From WHSW01 sp033856255 (GTDB lineage Bacteria > Actinomycetota > Thermoleophilia > Solirubrobacterales > 70-9), in NCBI GenBank assembly GCA_033856255.1, contig JAWVFH010000031.1, forward strand, positions 3,973 through 67,972: a stretch of DNA of 64,000 bases, read 5' to 3'. The translations under genes and the position numbers were made by a program. The notes under the pieces were generated by a model. It was not told where the DNA came from and made no database searches. It worked only from the letters and a program-made list of their open reading frames with translations. Positions 41,034-53,598 of the stretch are shown in pieces. How positions within the stretch are numbered: position 1 is the first letter of the stretch; each line of letters opens with the position of its first letter.

Positions 41034-42335
41034 CTAGATCGCCGTTCGTCCGCTGCCGATGCGGTCCAGCCGGGCGATCAGCTCCGGCACGTGAGTGAGG
41101 TATGCGTCCGGGTCGAGGACCGCGTCCAGGTCCAGCTGCGGTGCCCGCTCGGCGAGCAGGTCGCGGAACGGCGTCCCGGTGTCCCAGGCGCCCTGGGCGG
41201 CCTCCTGGACGAGCCGGTAGGCGTCGTCGCGGCTCATCCCGGAGTCGACCAGCGCGGTCAGCGCCCGCTGGCTGAAGAGAGCCCCGTGGGTGAGCTCGAG
41301 GTTGGCGCGCATCCGCTCGACGTGCACGGTCATCCCCTCGACCAGCCGCACCGAGAGGTGCTGCATGTAGTCGAGCAGGATCGTCGCGTCGGGGAGGATC
41401 ACCCGCTCGACTCCGGAGTGGGAGATGTCGCGTTCGTGCCAGAGGGCGACGTTCTCCAGCCCCGCCTGGGAGTACCCGCGCAGCACCCGGGCGAGTCCGT
41501 TGACCCGCTCGGCGGTGATCGGGTTGCGCTTGTGCGGCATCGCCGAGGAACCCTTCTGCTCGCCGGAGGCGAACGGCTCCTCGACCTCGCGGACCTCGGT
41601 GCGCTGCAGGTTGCGGACCTCCTGTGCGAAGCGCTCCAGCCCGGCGCCGGCGAGCGCAACGGCCTCGAGCACCTGGGCGTGGCGGTCGCGCGGCACGACC
41701 TGGGTCGAGATCTCCTCGGCGCGGAGCCCGAGGCGCTCCATCACCGCGGCCTCGATCTCGGGCGGGGCCGAGGCGTAGGTGCCGACCGCGCCGGAGAGCT
41801 TGCCTACCGCGGCGCGATCGAAGGCCTCCCGCAGGCGGGCGACGTTGCGATCGGCCTCGAACGCGAAGCCGGCGAGGCGGAGGCCGAAGGTCGTGGGCTC
41901 GGCGTGGACGCCATGGGTGCGCCCCACGCACAGGGTTTCGGCGTGCTCGCGCGCCCTCGCGACCAGCGCGTCGCGGTAGGTGGTCGCGCCGCTGACGAGG
42001 ATCGTCCCCGCTTCGACCAGCTGCAGCGCCAGAGCGGTGTCGAGGACGTCGGAGGAGGTGAGCCCGTAGTGGATCCAGCGGCCCTCCTCGCCGATCGAGG
42101 CGGCGACCACGTCGACGAAGGCGGCGACGTCGTGGTTGGTCGCGCGCTCGCGCTCCTTGACGGCCTCGACCGTGAACGCGGCCCGCTCGCGGCAGGCGGC
42201 GGCGGCCTCGGCCGGGACCTTGCCCTGGGCGGCCCAGGCGTCGGTGGCGGCGAGCTCGACCTCGAGCCAGCCGCGCATCCGCCGCTCGTCGCTCCAGACG
42301 GCGCCGATTTCATCCCTCGTGTAACGCGGGATCAC
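41034..42335 (-). CDS. purB: Adenylosuccinate lyase
   Basis: Cleaves SAICAR to AICAR and adenylosuccinate to AMP; 433 residues, the usual bacterial length. The fumarase/lyase superfamily signature GSSAMPHKRNP lies near residue 265, carrying the catalytic serine loop. GRTHGVHAEPTTFG (about 138-151) and the HYGLTSSDVLDTA segment (about 89-101) form the active site. GTG 42335 overlaps the purE stop (GTGA). Last gene of the purD-purE-purB transcript. Confidence 0.96.
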   Translation of the reverse strand: MIPRYTRDEIGAVWSDERRMRGWLEVELAATDAWAAQGKVPAEAAAACRERAAFTVEAVKERERATNHDVAAFVDVVAASIGEEGRWIHYGLTSSDVLDTALALQLVEAGTILVSGATTYRDALVARAREHAETLCVGRTHGVHAEPTTFGLRLAGFAFEADRNVARLREAFDRAAVGKLSGAVGTYASAPPEIEAAVMERLGLRAEEISTQVVPRDRHAQVLEAVALAGAGLERFAQEVRNLQRTEVREVEEPFASGEQKGSSAMPHKRNPITAERVNGLARVLRGYSQAGLENVALWHERDISHSGVERVILPDATILLDYMQHLSVRLVEGMTVHVERMRANLELTHGALFSQRALTALVDSGMSRDDAYRLVQEAAQGAWDTGTPFRDLLAERAPQLDLDAVLDPDAYLTHVPELIARLDRIGSGRTAI

Positions 42336-42832
42336 GAATTGATTATGCGGACCGCGAGCAGGCCCGCGTTCTTCGCGCCGTCGATCGCGACGCAGGCAAC
42401 CGGCACTCCGGGCGGCATCTGCACGGCGGAGAGCAGGGCATCGAGGCCGCCGAGGCTCTTCCCGAGGATCGGCACCCCGATCACCGGCAGGTCCGTGTGC
42501 GCGGCGGCGACCCCCGGCAGCGCCGCAGACATCCCGGCTCCGGCGATCAGGACCCGCAGGCCCCGCATCCGCGCTGCGTGGCAGTACTCGCGCACCTTCT
42601 CCGGGTCGCGGTGGGCGCTCATCACCCGGACCTCGTAACGGATCCCCGCCTCCTGCAGTGCCTTGCCGGCCGGCTGCATCTTCTCCTTGTCGTTCTTGGA
42701 GCCCATGATGATCCCGACCCGTGGCGCGTCGACCTCGATCTCCTCGAACGCGGCCTCCACCTCGGGCATTGGCTCGAGCTCCACGGGAACCTTGATCTCG
42801 GTCTCCGTGCTCGGGTCTCGCTGCATCTCCAT
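42332..42832 (-). CDS. purE: N5-CAIR mutase with acidic N-terminal extension
   Basis: Catalytic subunit of phosphoribosylaminoimidazole carboxylase, 166 residues. The core starts at RVGIIMGSKNDKEKM (about 38-52), with the active-site SAHR at 72-75 and GAGMSAALPGVAAA. About 37 acidic residues (rich in Glu and Pro) precede the core and have no counterpart in standard PurE; MPEVEAAF at residue 22 is a possible internal start. No purK is adjacent, so whether it uses N5-CAIR or CO2 directly cannot be told. It lies 9 bp after purD and overlaps purB. Confidence 0.94.
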   Translation of the reverse strand: MEMQRDPSTETEIKVPVELEPMPEVEAAFEEIEVDAPRVGIIMGSKNDKEKMQPAGKALQEAGIRYEVRVMSAHRDPEKVREYCHAARMRGLRVLIAGAGMSAALPGVAAAHTDLPVIGVPILGKSLGGLDALLSAVQMPPGVPVACVAIDGAKNAGLLAVRIINS

Positions 42833-42841
42833 GTTCTCTTT

Positions 42842-44116
42842 CTATCGCGATGTGTGGACGGCGGCAGCGCTCGCCGCGATGTCGGTCCGCATCTGCTTGC
42901 CGTCGAACTCGATCATTGCGGCCGCCCGGTAGGCGCGGTCGCGAGCCTCGGCCGCTGTCGGGCCGAGCCCGGTCAGGTTGAGCACCCGCCCGCCGGCGGT
43001 GACGATCTCGCCGGCGTCGTCGCGCGCGGTGCCCGCGTGGGTGACCTCGACTCCGTCCCCGACGCGGTCGAGCCCGGTGATCACGTCACCGTTCGATGAG
43101 CCCTCCGGGTAGCCGGCCGAGGCGAGCACGACGGTGACCGCCCAGTCCTCGCCGAACTCGGGCTCGACCCCGGCCAGGCCGCCGGGCTCGCGGGCGGCGA
43201 GGAAGAGGTCGACCAGGTCCGTGCGCAGACGCGGGAGCACCGCCTGCGTCTCCGGGTCCCCGAAGCGGCAGTTGAACTCGAGCACCTTCAGGCCCGCGTC
43301 GGTGAGCATGAGGCCGGCGTAGAGGACACCGTGGTACGGGGTGCCGCGGCTGGCCATCAGCTCGACGATCGGTCGGTGGACCGAGTCGGCCATCTCGGCG
43401 ACCGTCCCCGGGTCGAAGCCCGGCACCGGCGAGTAGCTGCCCATGCCGCCGGTGTTGGGCCCGAGGTCGCCGTCGAAGATCCGCTTGTAGTCCTGGGCCG
43501 GCGCCAGCGGGACGACGTTGGCCCCGTCGCAGAGCGCCAGCAGGGACAGCTCCTCGCCGTCGAGGAACTCCTCCATCACCACCTCGGTGGCGCCGAAGCG
43601 GCGCTCGACGAAGAACGTGTCCACCGCCGCCCGCGCCTCGTCCTCGTCGGCGCAGATGATCACGCCCTTGCCGGCGGCGAGCCCGTCGGCCTTCAGCACC
43701 AGCGGGTAGGCGGCGGCGGCGAGCTGCTCGAACGCCTCCTCGCGACCGCGCAGGACGGTGTGGCCCGCGGTCGGGATCCCGGCCTCGGCCATCAGCGCCT
43801 TCGCGTGCACCTTCGAGCCCTCGATCCGCGCCGCCTCGGCGCTCGGCCCGAAGGCGGCGATCCCCGCCTCCTCGAGGGCGTCGACGAGCCCCTCCACCAG
43901 CGGCGCCTCCGGGCCGACGACGACGAGGTCGCAGGCCTCGGCGCGCGCGGCCTCGACGATCTCACCGACCGCGTCGCCGGTGTCCAGGCAGCGGGCGTCA
44001 GCGGCGATGCCGGCGTTGCCGGGCGCGCAGAGCAGCTCCGGGGCCCGCTCCGAGCGCGCCAACGCGCGCACGATCGCGTGCTCGCGACCACCGCCTCCTA
44101 CGACGAGAACTCTCAT
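42842..44116 (-). CDS. purD: Phosphoribosylamine-glycine ligase
   Basis: GAR synthetase of the ATP-grasp fold, 424 residues from ATG 44116 (a GTG directly before it would add one residue). The N-terminal VLVVGGGGREHAI, the LKADGLAAGKGVI ATP-binding strand, the DYKRIFDGDLGPNTGGMGSYSP segment (about 210-230) and EFNCRFGDPETQ metal-binding region are all canonical. First gene of purD-purE-purB. The 55 bp before it separates it from the GYD gene on the same strand. Confidence 0.96.
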   Translation of the reverse strand: MRVLVVGGGGREHAIVRALARSERAPELLCAPGNAGIAADARCLDTGDAVGEIVEAARAEACDLVVVGPEAPLVEGLVDALEEAGIAAFGPSAEAARIEGSKVHAKALMAEAGIPTAGHTVLRGREEAFEQLAAAAYPLVLKADGLAAGKGVIICADEDEARAAVDTFFVERRFGATEVVMEEFLDGEELSLLALCDGANVVPLAPAQDYKRIFDGDLGPNTGGMGSYSPVPGFDPGTVAEMADSVHRPIVELMASRGTPYHGVLYAGLMLTDAGLKVLEFNCRFGDPETQAVLPRLRTDLVDLFLAAREPGGLAGVEPEFGEDWAVTVVLASAGYPEGSSNGDVITGLDRVGDGVEVTHAGTARDDAGEIVTAGGRVLNLTGLGPTAAEARDRAYRAAAMIEFDGKQMRTDIAASAAAVHTSR

Positions 44117-44171
44117 CACAAATTGAGTTCGCTTACGGCCGGAAGCAGGATTCCCTTTTCGTGCCTTCCGC

Positions 44172-44453
44172 TCACAGAGCCGAGGTGAAGTCCTCCACGG
44201 AGATCGCCGTCATCGTCTGGTTCTGGACCGTCCCCCGCGAGCCCATCTCGACCGAGAGCTTGGCCATCGCCTTCTCGTCGGGGGCCTCGACGACGGTGAC
44301 GAAGTCGTACTCGCCCAGGGTGGCCCACTGGTTCAGGACCTTGACCCCGAGCTGCTCGACCTCCTTGTTGACCTCCTGCACGCGCGACGGGTTGTCCTTG
44401 ACCGTCTTCACCCCGTCAGGGGTCAGGCGGGTGAGCATGATGTAGGTGGGCAT
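44172..44453 (-). CDS. GYD domain protein
   Basis: Small soluble protein of 93 residues of the GYD family, named for a motif seen here as the degenerate GEYDFVTVVEAPD (about 47-59). The N-terminus MPTYIMLTRLTPDGVKTVKDNP and ending are typical of the alpha-beta-barrel-like dimeric fold. No biochemical function is established for this family. ATG start at 44453; 55 bp upstream of purD on the same strand and divergent from the methyltransferase gene. Confidence 0.87.
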   Translation of the reverse strand: MPTYIMLTRLTPDGVKTVKDNPSRVQEVNKEVEQLGVKVLNQWATLGEYDFVTVVEAPDEKAMAKLSVEMGSRGTVQNQTMTAISVEDFTSAL

Positions 44454-44497
44454 ACGCTGGCTCCTCCTCGTCTCGGCTGCTGCGCCATGATGACGAA

Positions 44498-45133
44498 ATG
44501 GCGGGCCATCCGATCTTCGCCGCGCTCTACGACCGCATGACCGCCCGCGCGGAGCACGGCGGGCTGGGTGAGATGCGGGCGGAGCTGCTAGCGCGGGCCT
44601 CCGGCCGGACGGTGGAGCTTGGCGCGGGAACCGGCGCCAACGCCGCCCACTACCCGGCGGCGGTCACCGAGGCGGTGTTCACCGAGCCCGACCCGCACAT
44701 GGCGCGGCGATTGCGCGAAAAGCTGGCGGCCGAGCCGCGCAGCTTCCGGTTCGAGGTCGCCGAAACCGGGGCCGAGCAGCTGCCCTTCGACGACGACTCC
44801 TTCGACACCGTGATCTCCACCCTCGTGCTCTGCACGGTCGACGACCCCGACCGCACCGCGGCCGAGATCCGCCGCGTCCTGCGCCCGGCCGGGAGCCTGC
44901 TGTTGCTCGAACACGTCCGCGATCCCGACGACGGTCGCCTCGGCGGCTGGCAGGACCGGCTGGAGTCGCCCTGGGGATGGATGGCGGCCGGCTGCCATCC
45001 GAATCGGGAGACCGCCGCGACGCTGGCGGCGGCCGGCTTCGACGTCTCCCGGCTCTCCGCGGCCAAGCTGCCGAAGTCGCCGCCGCTCGTTCGCCCGCTG
45101 ATCCGGGGCTCGGTCAAGGCCCCTGCCGGGTAG
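44498..45133 (+). CDS. SAM-dependent methyltransferase
   Basis: Class I methyltransferase of 211 residues resembling UbiE/MenG-like and phospholipid N-methyltransferase-type proteins. The SAM loop is TVELGAGTGANAAHYP (about 38-53) and motif II reads EQLPFDDDSFDTVISTLVLC (about 91-110), followed by EIRRVLRPAGSLLLLEHVRD. These are the methyltransferase-11 hallmarks. The substrate is unknown. A membrane-anchored protein gene begins 8 bp downstream with GGAGG, so the two are likely co-translated. Confidence 0.9.
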   Translation: MAGHPIFAALYDRMTARAEHGGLGEMRAELLARASGRTVELGAGTGANAAHYPAAVTEAVFTEPDPHMARRLREKLAAEPRSFRFEVAETGAEQLPFDDDSFDTVISTLVLCTVDDPDRTAAEIRRVLRPAGSLLLLEHVRDPDDGRLGGWQDRLESPWGWMAAGCHPNRETAATLAAAGFDVSRLSAAKLPKSPPLVRPLIRGSVKAPAG

Positions 45134-45141
45134 GAGGCGCG

Positions 45142-45783
45142 ATGAAGCGGCTCGTGCCGCTGGTCATCCGGCCCTGGATGCTGCCCCTGATCGTCGCCGC
45201 GCTGGTGCTGCCGATCGTCGCCGGCTTCGCCGTCGCCGGACCGCCGCTCGGCCTGGGGCTCGGGGCGTGCGCGGTCGCCGCCCTCTTGTTCATCGCAGCG
45301 CGGGCGAGCTACGACGAGCCGATCGAGACCGCGCCGTCAACCGACCGCCGTTACCGGGTCCTGGTCGTCGCCGACGAGCCGGTCTCCGATCCGGGATTGG
45401 TCGAGCGGATCGTGGCGATCGCGGAGGAGGGTCGTGCGGTGCTCGACCGCGACCAGCCGCCGGAGCTGCTCGTGCTCGCCCCGGCGCGCGCCTCGCTGCT
45501 CGATCGTTGGGCCTCCGACCTCGGCGAGGCTCGCGACGCCGCCGCGCGCGTGCTCGCGATCTCGCTCGCCAGCCTCGCCGCCGCCGGTCTCGACGCCAGC
45601 GGCCGGATCGGCGACCCGGACCCGGTCCAGGCGATCCGCGACGAGCTGCTCAGCTTCCCGGCGCGCGAGGTCGTGCTGGTCGCCGGCCCCGGGCTCGGGG
45701 CCGCCGAGTCGGAGGAGGTCGGTCGCCGCCTCGACCGGCCGGTGAGGCTGCTTCAGCCGAACCGCCCGACCAGCTCGGCGTAG
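45142..45783 (+). CDS. Membrane-anchored protein with C-terminal alpha/beta domain
   Basis: Protein of 213 residues of unrecognised family. ATG 45142 is preceded by GGAGG at optimal spacing; the open frame upstream is a methyltransferase shadow. Two adjacent hydrophobic segments (about 11-33 and 36-54) anchor it. The remainder (RYRVLVVADEPVSDPGLVERIVAIAEEG, then LLVLAPAR and REVVLVAGP) has the strand-helix pattern of a universal-stress-like alpha/beta fold, but no nucleotide-binding motif is convincing. Its last 31 bp overlap tail-to-tail with a convergent glycosyltransferase gene. Confidence 0.72.
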   Translation: MKRLVPLVIRPWMLPLIVAALVLPIVAGFAVAGPPLGLGLGACAVAALLFIAARASYDEPIETAPSTDRRYRVLVVADEPVSDPGLVERIVAIAEEGRAVLDRDQPPELLVLAPARASLLDRWASDLGEARDAAARVLAISLASLAAAGLDASGRIGDPDPVQAIRDELLSFPAREVVLVAGPGLGAAESEEVGRRLDRPVRLLQPNRPTSSA

Positions 45784-46829
45784 TCGGCGACGGTGTGCCC
45801 CCAGGCGAGCCGCTCGCGCGCCCGGGCGACCCCGGCGCGCAGCTCCTCGAGACGGCCCGGGTCGGCGGCCTCGCGAAGGGCGGCGGTGAGCGCGCGGACC
45901 TTCGGCTCGACGGCCGGGATCCCGGAGGCGGCCCGGCCGCGGCGCCTGGAGGCGATCAGGAGCCCGTTGTCGCCGTCGCGGATCACCTCGTTCATCGGCG
46001 GCGCGTCGTTGGTGATCACCGGCAGCCCGAGTCCCATCGACTCGTACAGGTGCAGGCCGAGCCCCTCCCAGCGGCTGGGCGCGACGCAGACGTCGGTGGC
46101 CGCGAACCGGCGCAGGTGCTCGTCGGTCGGCAGGTCGTCGAGGATCACCTCGACCCGCGGATCCCGGCGGGCGCCGCTCTCCAGCGTTTTCAGCTCCCGC
46201 TCCACCTGGCCCTTGACCACGAGGCGCGCGTCCTCGTCGTCGAAGCGGCGGAACGCCTTCAGCACCTCCGCCACCGGCTTTCGCCTGCTCAGGAACCCGG
46301 CCGGGTAGAAGAACGTCAACGGTCCGCCGGCCGGCTCGGCCGCGTACTCGAGCAGCGCCGGATGGATCCCCCAGCGCACCCGCGGGCTCTCGACTCCCAT
46401 CCCCGCGTAGCGCTCCTGCTCGCAGGCGGTCAGCGAGTAGATCACCTCGAGCGCGCGGCTCGCCGGATCGACGTGCTCGGCGGAGAACTGCTCCCAGACG
46501 AACCGGCCCACGGTTGCGACGCCGGAGTCGCGCAGCGCCTCGATCGCCTCGAACTCGTAGTTCTGATCGAAGAGCGCCAGGTCCAGGTCGTGCTCACGGC
46601 CCCAGACGACCATCTCGTCGGCCGGGATCCGATAGGAGGAAGCGTCGGTGACGCCGGGCTGGTCCCACACACCGGTGTGGTCGACGAACGAGGGCCTGAT
46701 GTTCTTCGCCCGGGTCGGTCGCGCGAGCACGAACGTCTCGTGGCCGAGCGAGTCGAGCGCCGAGCGGATCTGGCGGGCGACCACGCCCTGCCCGCGGTTG
46801 AACCAGTAGGCGCAGATACCGATCCGCAT
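45753..46829 (-). CDS. GT4-type glycosyltransferase 3
   Basis: Third member of the paralogous glycosyltransferase set, 358 residues: IGICAYWFNRGQGVVARQIRSAL at the N-terminus, SRWEGLGLHLYESMGLGLPVI in the donor site and NDAPPMNEVIRDGDNGLLI after it. The LPTDEHLRRFAATDVCVAPSRWEGLG block is shared with GT 1 and GT 2, 12 kb away, so the three arose by duplication and may act on the same glycan. It is convergent with the membrane-anchored gene and lies 27 bp upstream of the clpB stop on the same strand. Confidence 0.87.
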   Translation of the reverse strand: MRIGICAYWFNRGQGVVARQIRSALDSLGHETFVLARPTRAKNIRPSFVDHTGVWDQPGVTDASSYRIPADEMVVWGREHDLDLALFDQNYEFEAIEALRDSGVATVGRFVWEQFSAEHVDPASRALEVIYSLTACEQERYAGMGVESPRVRWGIHPALLEYAAEPAGGPLTFFYPAGFLSRRKPVAEVLKAFRRFDDEDARLVVKGQVERELKTLESGARRDPRVEVILDDLPTDEHLRRFAATDVCVAPSRWEGLGLHLYESMGLGLPVITNDAPPMNEVIRDGDNGLLIASRRRGRAASGIPAVEPKVRALTAALREAADPGRLEELRAGVARARERLAWGHTVADYAELVGRFG

Positions 46830-46856
46830 GCGCGGCCACCTTAGAGGTGGCCTGGT

Positions 46857-49440
<2,584 letters not shown>

Positions 49441-49451
<11 letters not shown>

Positions 49452-49917
49452 CGGTCTTGCCCCTTCCCCTGCGCTTGCGCTCGATCGGGATCGAGATCGG
49501 GGGCAGGTCGTAGGCGCCGTACGGAACGATCTCGGCGCGCAGCGTCGTCCTCACCCGCTCGAGCTCGGCCATCATCTGCCGCTCGAGCTCGGCGGCGCGC
49601 TCGCGCATTCGCGCGACCTCCGCGCGTGCTCGCTCGAGCTCGCGCTCGAGCGTCATCACGGTTACGACCCCGGCCAGGTTGAGCCCCTCGTCGGCGGTCA
49701 TCCGCTGGATCCGTCGCAGCCGCTCGACGTCCTCATACGAGTAGAGGCGCGTGTTCTTGGGCGAGCGCTTCGGTGTGATCAGGCCGCGGGCCTCGTACAT
49801 GCGCAGCGTCTGGGGGTGCATCTCGGCGAGCTCGGCGGCGACCGAGATCATGAACACGCCGCGGCGCCGGTCGACGCCCTCGCGCTCGGGTTCGCGCCTG
49901 TCCTTGCCGGCCGCCAT
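49441..49917 (-). CDS. hspR: MerR-family heat-shock repressor HspR
   Basis: Transcriptional repressor of the dnaK operon in actinobacteria, 158 residues. ATG 49917 was chosen since it follows the dnaJ stop by 2 bp and begins just before the MerR domain. The DNA-binding region reads FMISVAAELAEMHPQTLRMYEARGLI (about 22-47), with TPKRSPKNTRLYSYEDVERLRRIQ after it, the recognised HspR pattern; a coiled-coil of Glu/Arg follows (about 85-125). The tail is basic. In known systems HspR binds DNA with DnaK as co-repressor, which fits its location between dnaJ and clpB. Confidence 0.93.
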
Positions 49918-49919
49918 CG

Positions 49920-51032
49920 TTAGCCGGCCACCTTCGTGGAGGCCGCGGACGCGTCGCGCAGCAGCCGTTCCCGCGGGTTGTGGTCGTTGATCGATTCGGC
50001 GAAGGCGTCGAGCGCCACGCGCTGGTCGCGGGTCAGCTCGCGCGGCATCTCGACCTCCAGCCGGTAGAGGATGTCCGCCCGGCCACGGTCTCCGGGCTTC
50101 GGCGGCCCCTCGCCGCGCAGCCGCTGGACGGTCCCGTGCTGGGTCCCGGCGGGGATCCTGATCCGCTTCGTCCCGTTCAGGGTCGGGACCTCGATCGTTC
50201 CGCCCTGGATCGCCTCCGCGACGGTGATCGGCACGGGCACCTCGAGGTTGCCGTCCTCGCGCTGGCGGAAGACCGGCGAGGGCTGCACCCTGGTGACCAC
50301 GTAGAGGTCCCCGGGCGGCGCGCCGCGGGCGCCGTCCTCGCCCTTGCCGCGAACCCGGATCCGGCTGCCGTCGCGGACCCCGGCCGGGATCCGTACTCGG
50401 TAGCGCTTGCGCTGCATGGTCAGCCCGGACCCGCTGCAGGTGGGGCACGGGTCCTCGATCACCTGGCCGGCGCCGCCGCAGCGCGGGCACGGCTGGCTGA
50501 TCGAGAAGAAGCCCTGGCTCTCGGAGTCGATCCCGCGGCCGTTGCAGCGCGGGCAGGTGACCGGCATCGTCCCCGGCTTCGCGCCGGTGCCGCTGCAGGT
50601 CTTGCAGGTCGACTGCTTCGGCACCGTGACCGCGACCTCGGTGCCCTCCATCGCCTGGCGAAAGGCGAGGGTGACCTCCGTCTCGAGGTCGCGCCCGCGC
50701 GCCGGCGCCTGCGGCCCGGGGCCGCCGCGCCGGAACAGTGTGGAGAAGATGTCGCCGAAGTCGGCGGAGAAGCCGCCGGCGGCGCCCGGACCGCCGGGAC
50801 CGCCGCGACCGAAGTTGGCGAAGCGCCCGCCGGCGTCGTACTCCTTGCGCTTCTCGGGGTCCGAGAGGGTGTCGTAGGCGCCCTGGACCTCCTTGAAGCG
50901 CTCCTCGGCCGCCGGGTTGTCGGGGTTGCGGTCGGGATGGTTCTCGCGCGCCAGCTTGCGGTAGGCCTTTTTGATCTCCTCCGCCGAGGCGCCGCGGCCG
51001 ACGCCGAGAACCTCGTAGTAGTCGCGAGCCAT
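49920..51032 (-). CDS. dnaJ: Chaperone DnaJ
   Basis: Co-chaperone that stimulates DnaK ATPase and delivers unfolded substrates; 370 residues. J domain at 1-70 with the HPD motif in RENHPDRNPD, a Gly/Phe-rich linker (FANFGRGGPGGPG), four CxxCxGxG-type zinc motifs (TCKTCSGTG, TCPRCNGRG, PCPRCGGAG, PCPTCSGSG) and the C-terminal substrate-binding domains. The ATG at 51032 is 7 bp after grpE; upstream sequence in frame is a grpE shadow. The CxxCxGxG repeats identify full-length DnaJ rather than a CbpA type. Confidence 0.97.
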   Translation of the reverse strand: MARDYYEVLGVGRGASAEEIKKAYRKLARENHPDRNPDNPAAEERFKEVQGAYDTLSDPEKRKEYDAGGRFANFGRGGPGGPGAAGGFSADFGDIFSTLFRRGGPGPQAPARGRDLETEVTLAFRQAMEGTEVAVTVPKQSTCKTCSGTGAKPGTMPVTCPRCNGRGIDSESQGFFSISQPCPRCGGAGQVIEDPCPTCSGSGLTMQRKRYRVRIPAGVRDGSRIRVRGKGEDGARGAPPGDLYVVTRVQPSPVFRQREDGNLEVPVPITVAEAIQGGTIEVPTLNGTKRIRIPAGTQHGTVQRLRGEGPPKPGDRGRADILYRLEVEMPRELTRDQRVALDAFAESINDHNPRERLLRDASAASTKVAG

Positions 51033-51039
51033 CCCTACC

Positions 51040-51529
51040 TCACTCCCCGACGACGACCCGGGCGGGACGCAGCACGGTGCCGTCGCAGCGGTAGCCGCGG
51101 TCGAGCGTCTCGACCACGGTTCCCGCCTCGCCGTCACCGGCGCGCGTCGAGACCGCCTCGCTGAACGCCGGGTCGAACGGCTCCCCGGTCGGGTCGTAGG
51201 CCACGACCCCGGCCCGGCCGAGCGTCGCGATCAGCTCACCGTGCACGAGCTCGAGCCCGCGTGCGACCTCCGAGCCGGGCTCGGCGACGGTCAGCGCCCG
51301 CTCGAGGCTGTCAATCGACGGGACCAGCTCCCGGGCCAGCGAGAGCTTGCCGCGGCGCTCCGCGTCCGCCGCCTCGCGCGCCGTGCGCTTGCGGTAGTTC
51401 TCGAAGTCGGCCTTCGCCCGCTGGGCGAGGTCGAGGTACTCGTCCCGCTCGCGCTTCACGTCCTCGAGCAGCGCGTCCAGGTCCTCCTCGACCTCGGCCC
51501 CGGGGTCCTTGGCCGTCTCCGGTCGCCCC

Positions 51530-51546
<17 letters not shown>
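51040..51546 (-). CDS. grpE: Nucleotide exchange factor GrpE
   Basis: Releases ADP from DnaK; 168 residues. Tandem ATGs at 51546 and 51543: the first has GGAGG at six bases and is preferred. An acidic disordered N-terminus (TEPEGRPETAKDPGAEVEED) precedes the long dimerisation helix (about 30-75, RDEYLDLAQRAKADFENYRKR) and the beta domain containing GEPFDPAFSEAVSTRAG. The gene overlaps the end of dnaK by 17 bp, so the two are translationally coupled. Confidence 0.96.
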
Positions 51547-53431
<1,885 letters not shown>

Positions 53432-53500
53432 TCCTTTAACTCCTTAAGGTCTATTTCGCAATAAATCTAAGCCTTATGATAGCAGATGTAGGGCTGGCCA
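53432..53500 (-). promoter_or_regulatory. AT-rich leader and probable promoter of the dnaK operon
   Basis: This 69-bp region stands out by its AT content in an otherwise very GC-rich sequence. On the minus strand it contains TATCAT (a possible -10 element, around 53477-53482), an 8-bp palindrome CCTTAAGG (53444-53451) that includes the ribosome-binding site, and AAAGG just before the ATG. I find neither the CIRCE element nor a good HAIR site (CTTGAGT-N7-ACTCAAG), although hspR is in the operon. Control by HspR is inferred from gene content. Confidence 0.45.
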
Positions 53501-53506
53501 CGACGT

Positions 53507-53589
53507 TCAGCCCGTAGCAAGACCCCGGAATAACTCCCGCCACGTCCTCGGCTTCGCCTCCGGGCGTGCGGGGTCTTGCTACGGGCTGA
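53507..53589. repeat. 83-bp element with perfect 21-bp inverted repeats
   Basis: The arms 53507-53527 and 53569-53589 are perfect inverted copies over 21 bp (left arm begins TCAGCCCGTAGCAAGACCCC). They enclose 41 bp that contain most of copy A of the structured repeat. The element lies 9 bp after the cytochrome c stop on that gene's downstream side, and about 75 bp before the dnaK start codon. It could be a transcription terminator without a T-tract or a MITE-like insertion; no target duplication is visible. The outer and inner stems share 53569-53572, so they cannot form fully at the same time. Confidence 0.7.
53536..53572. repeat. Structured repeat element, copy A
   Basis: A 37-nt hairpin element: outer stem CCCGC-c-ACG/CGTGCGGG with a bulged C, and a 20-nt interior (53545-53564) identical to copy B at 32784-32803. 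Stem differences from copy B are compensated at three base pairs, so the fold rather than the stem sequence is kept. This copy is intergenic, between cytochrome c and dnaK, and nested in the 83-bp inverted-repeat element. Confidence 0.7.
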
Positions 53590-53598
53590 GGGTTGTGG

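Noticed and set aside
45753..45783. Frameshift causing the 31-bp tail-to-tail overlap
   Set aside because: Both genes keep good family or coding features to their ends; small convergent overlaps are ordinary in compact genomes.
53432..53500. CIRCE or HAIR operator before dnaK
   Set aside because: TTAGCACTC-N9-GAGTGCTAA is absent and the best HAIR-like match has the wrong spacing and several mismatches.
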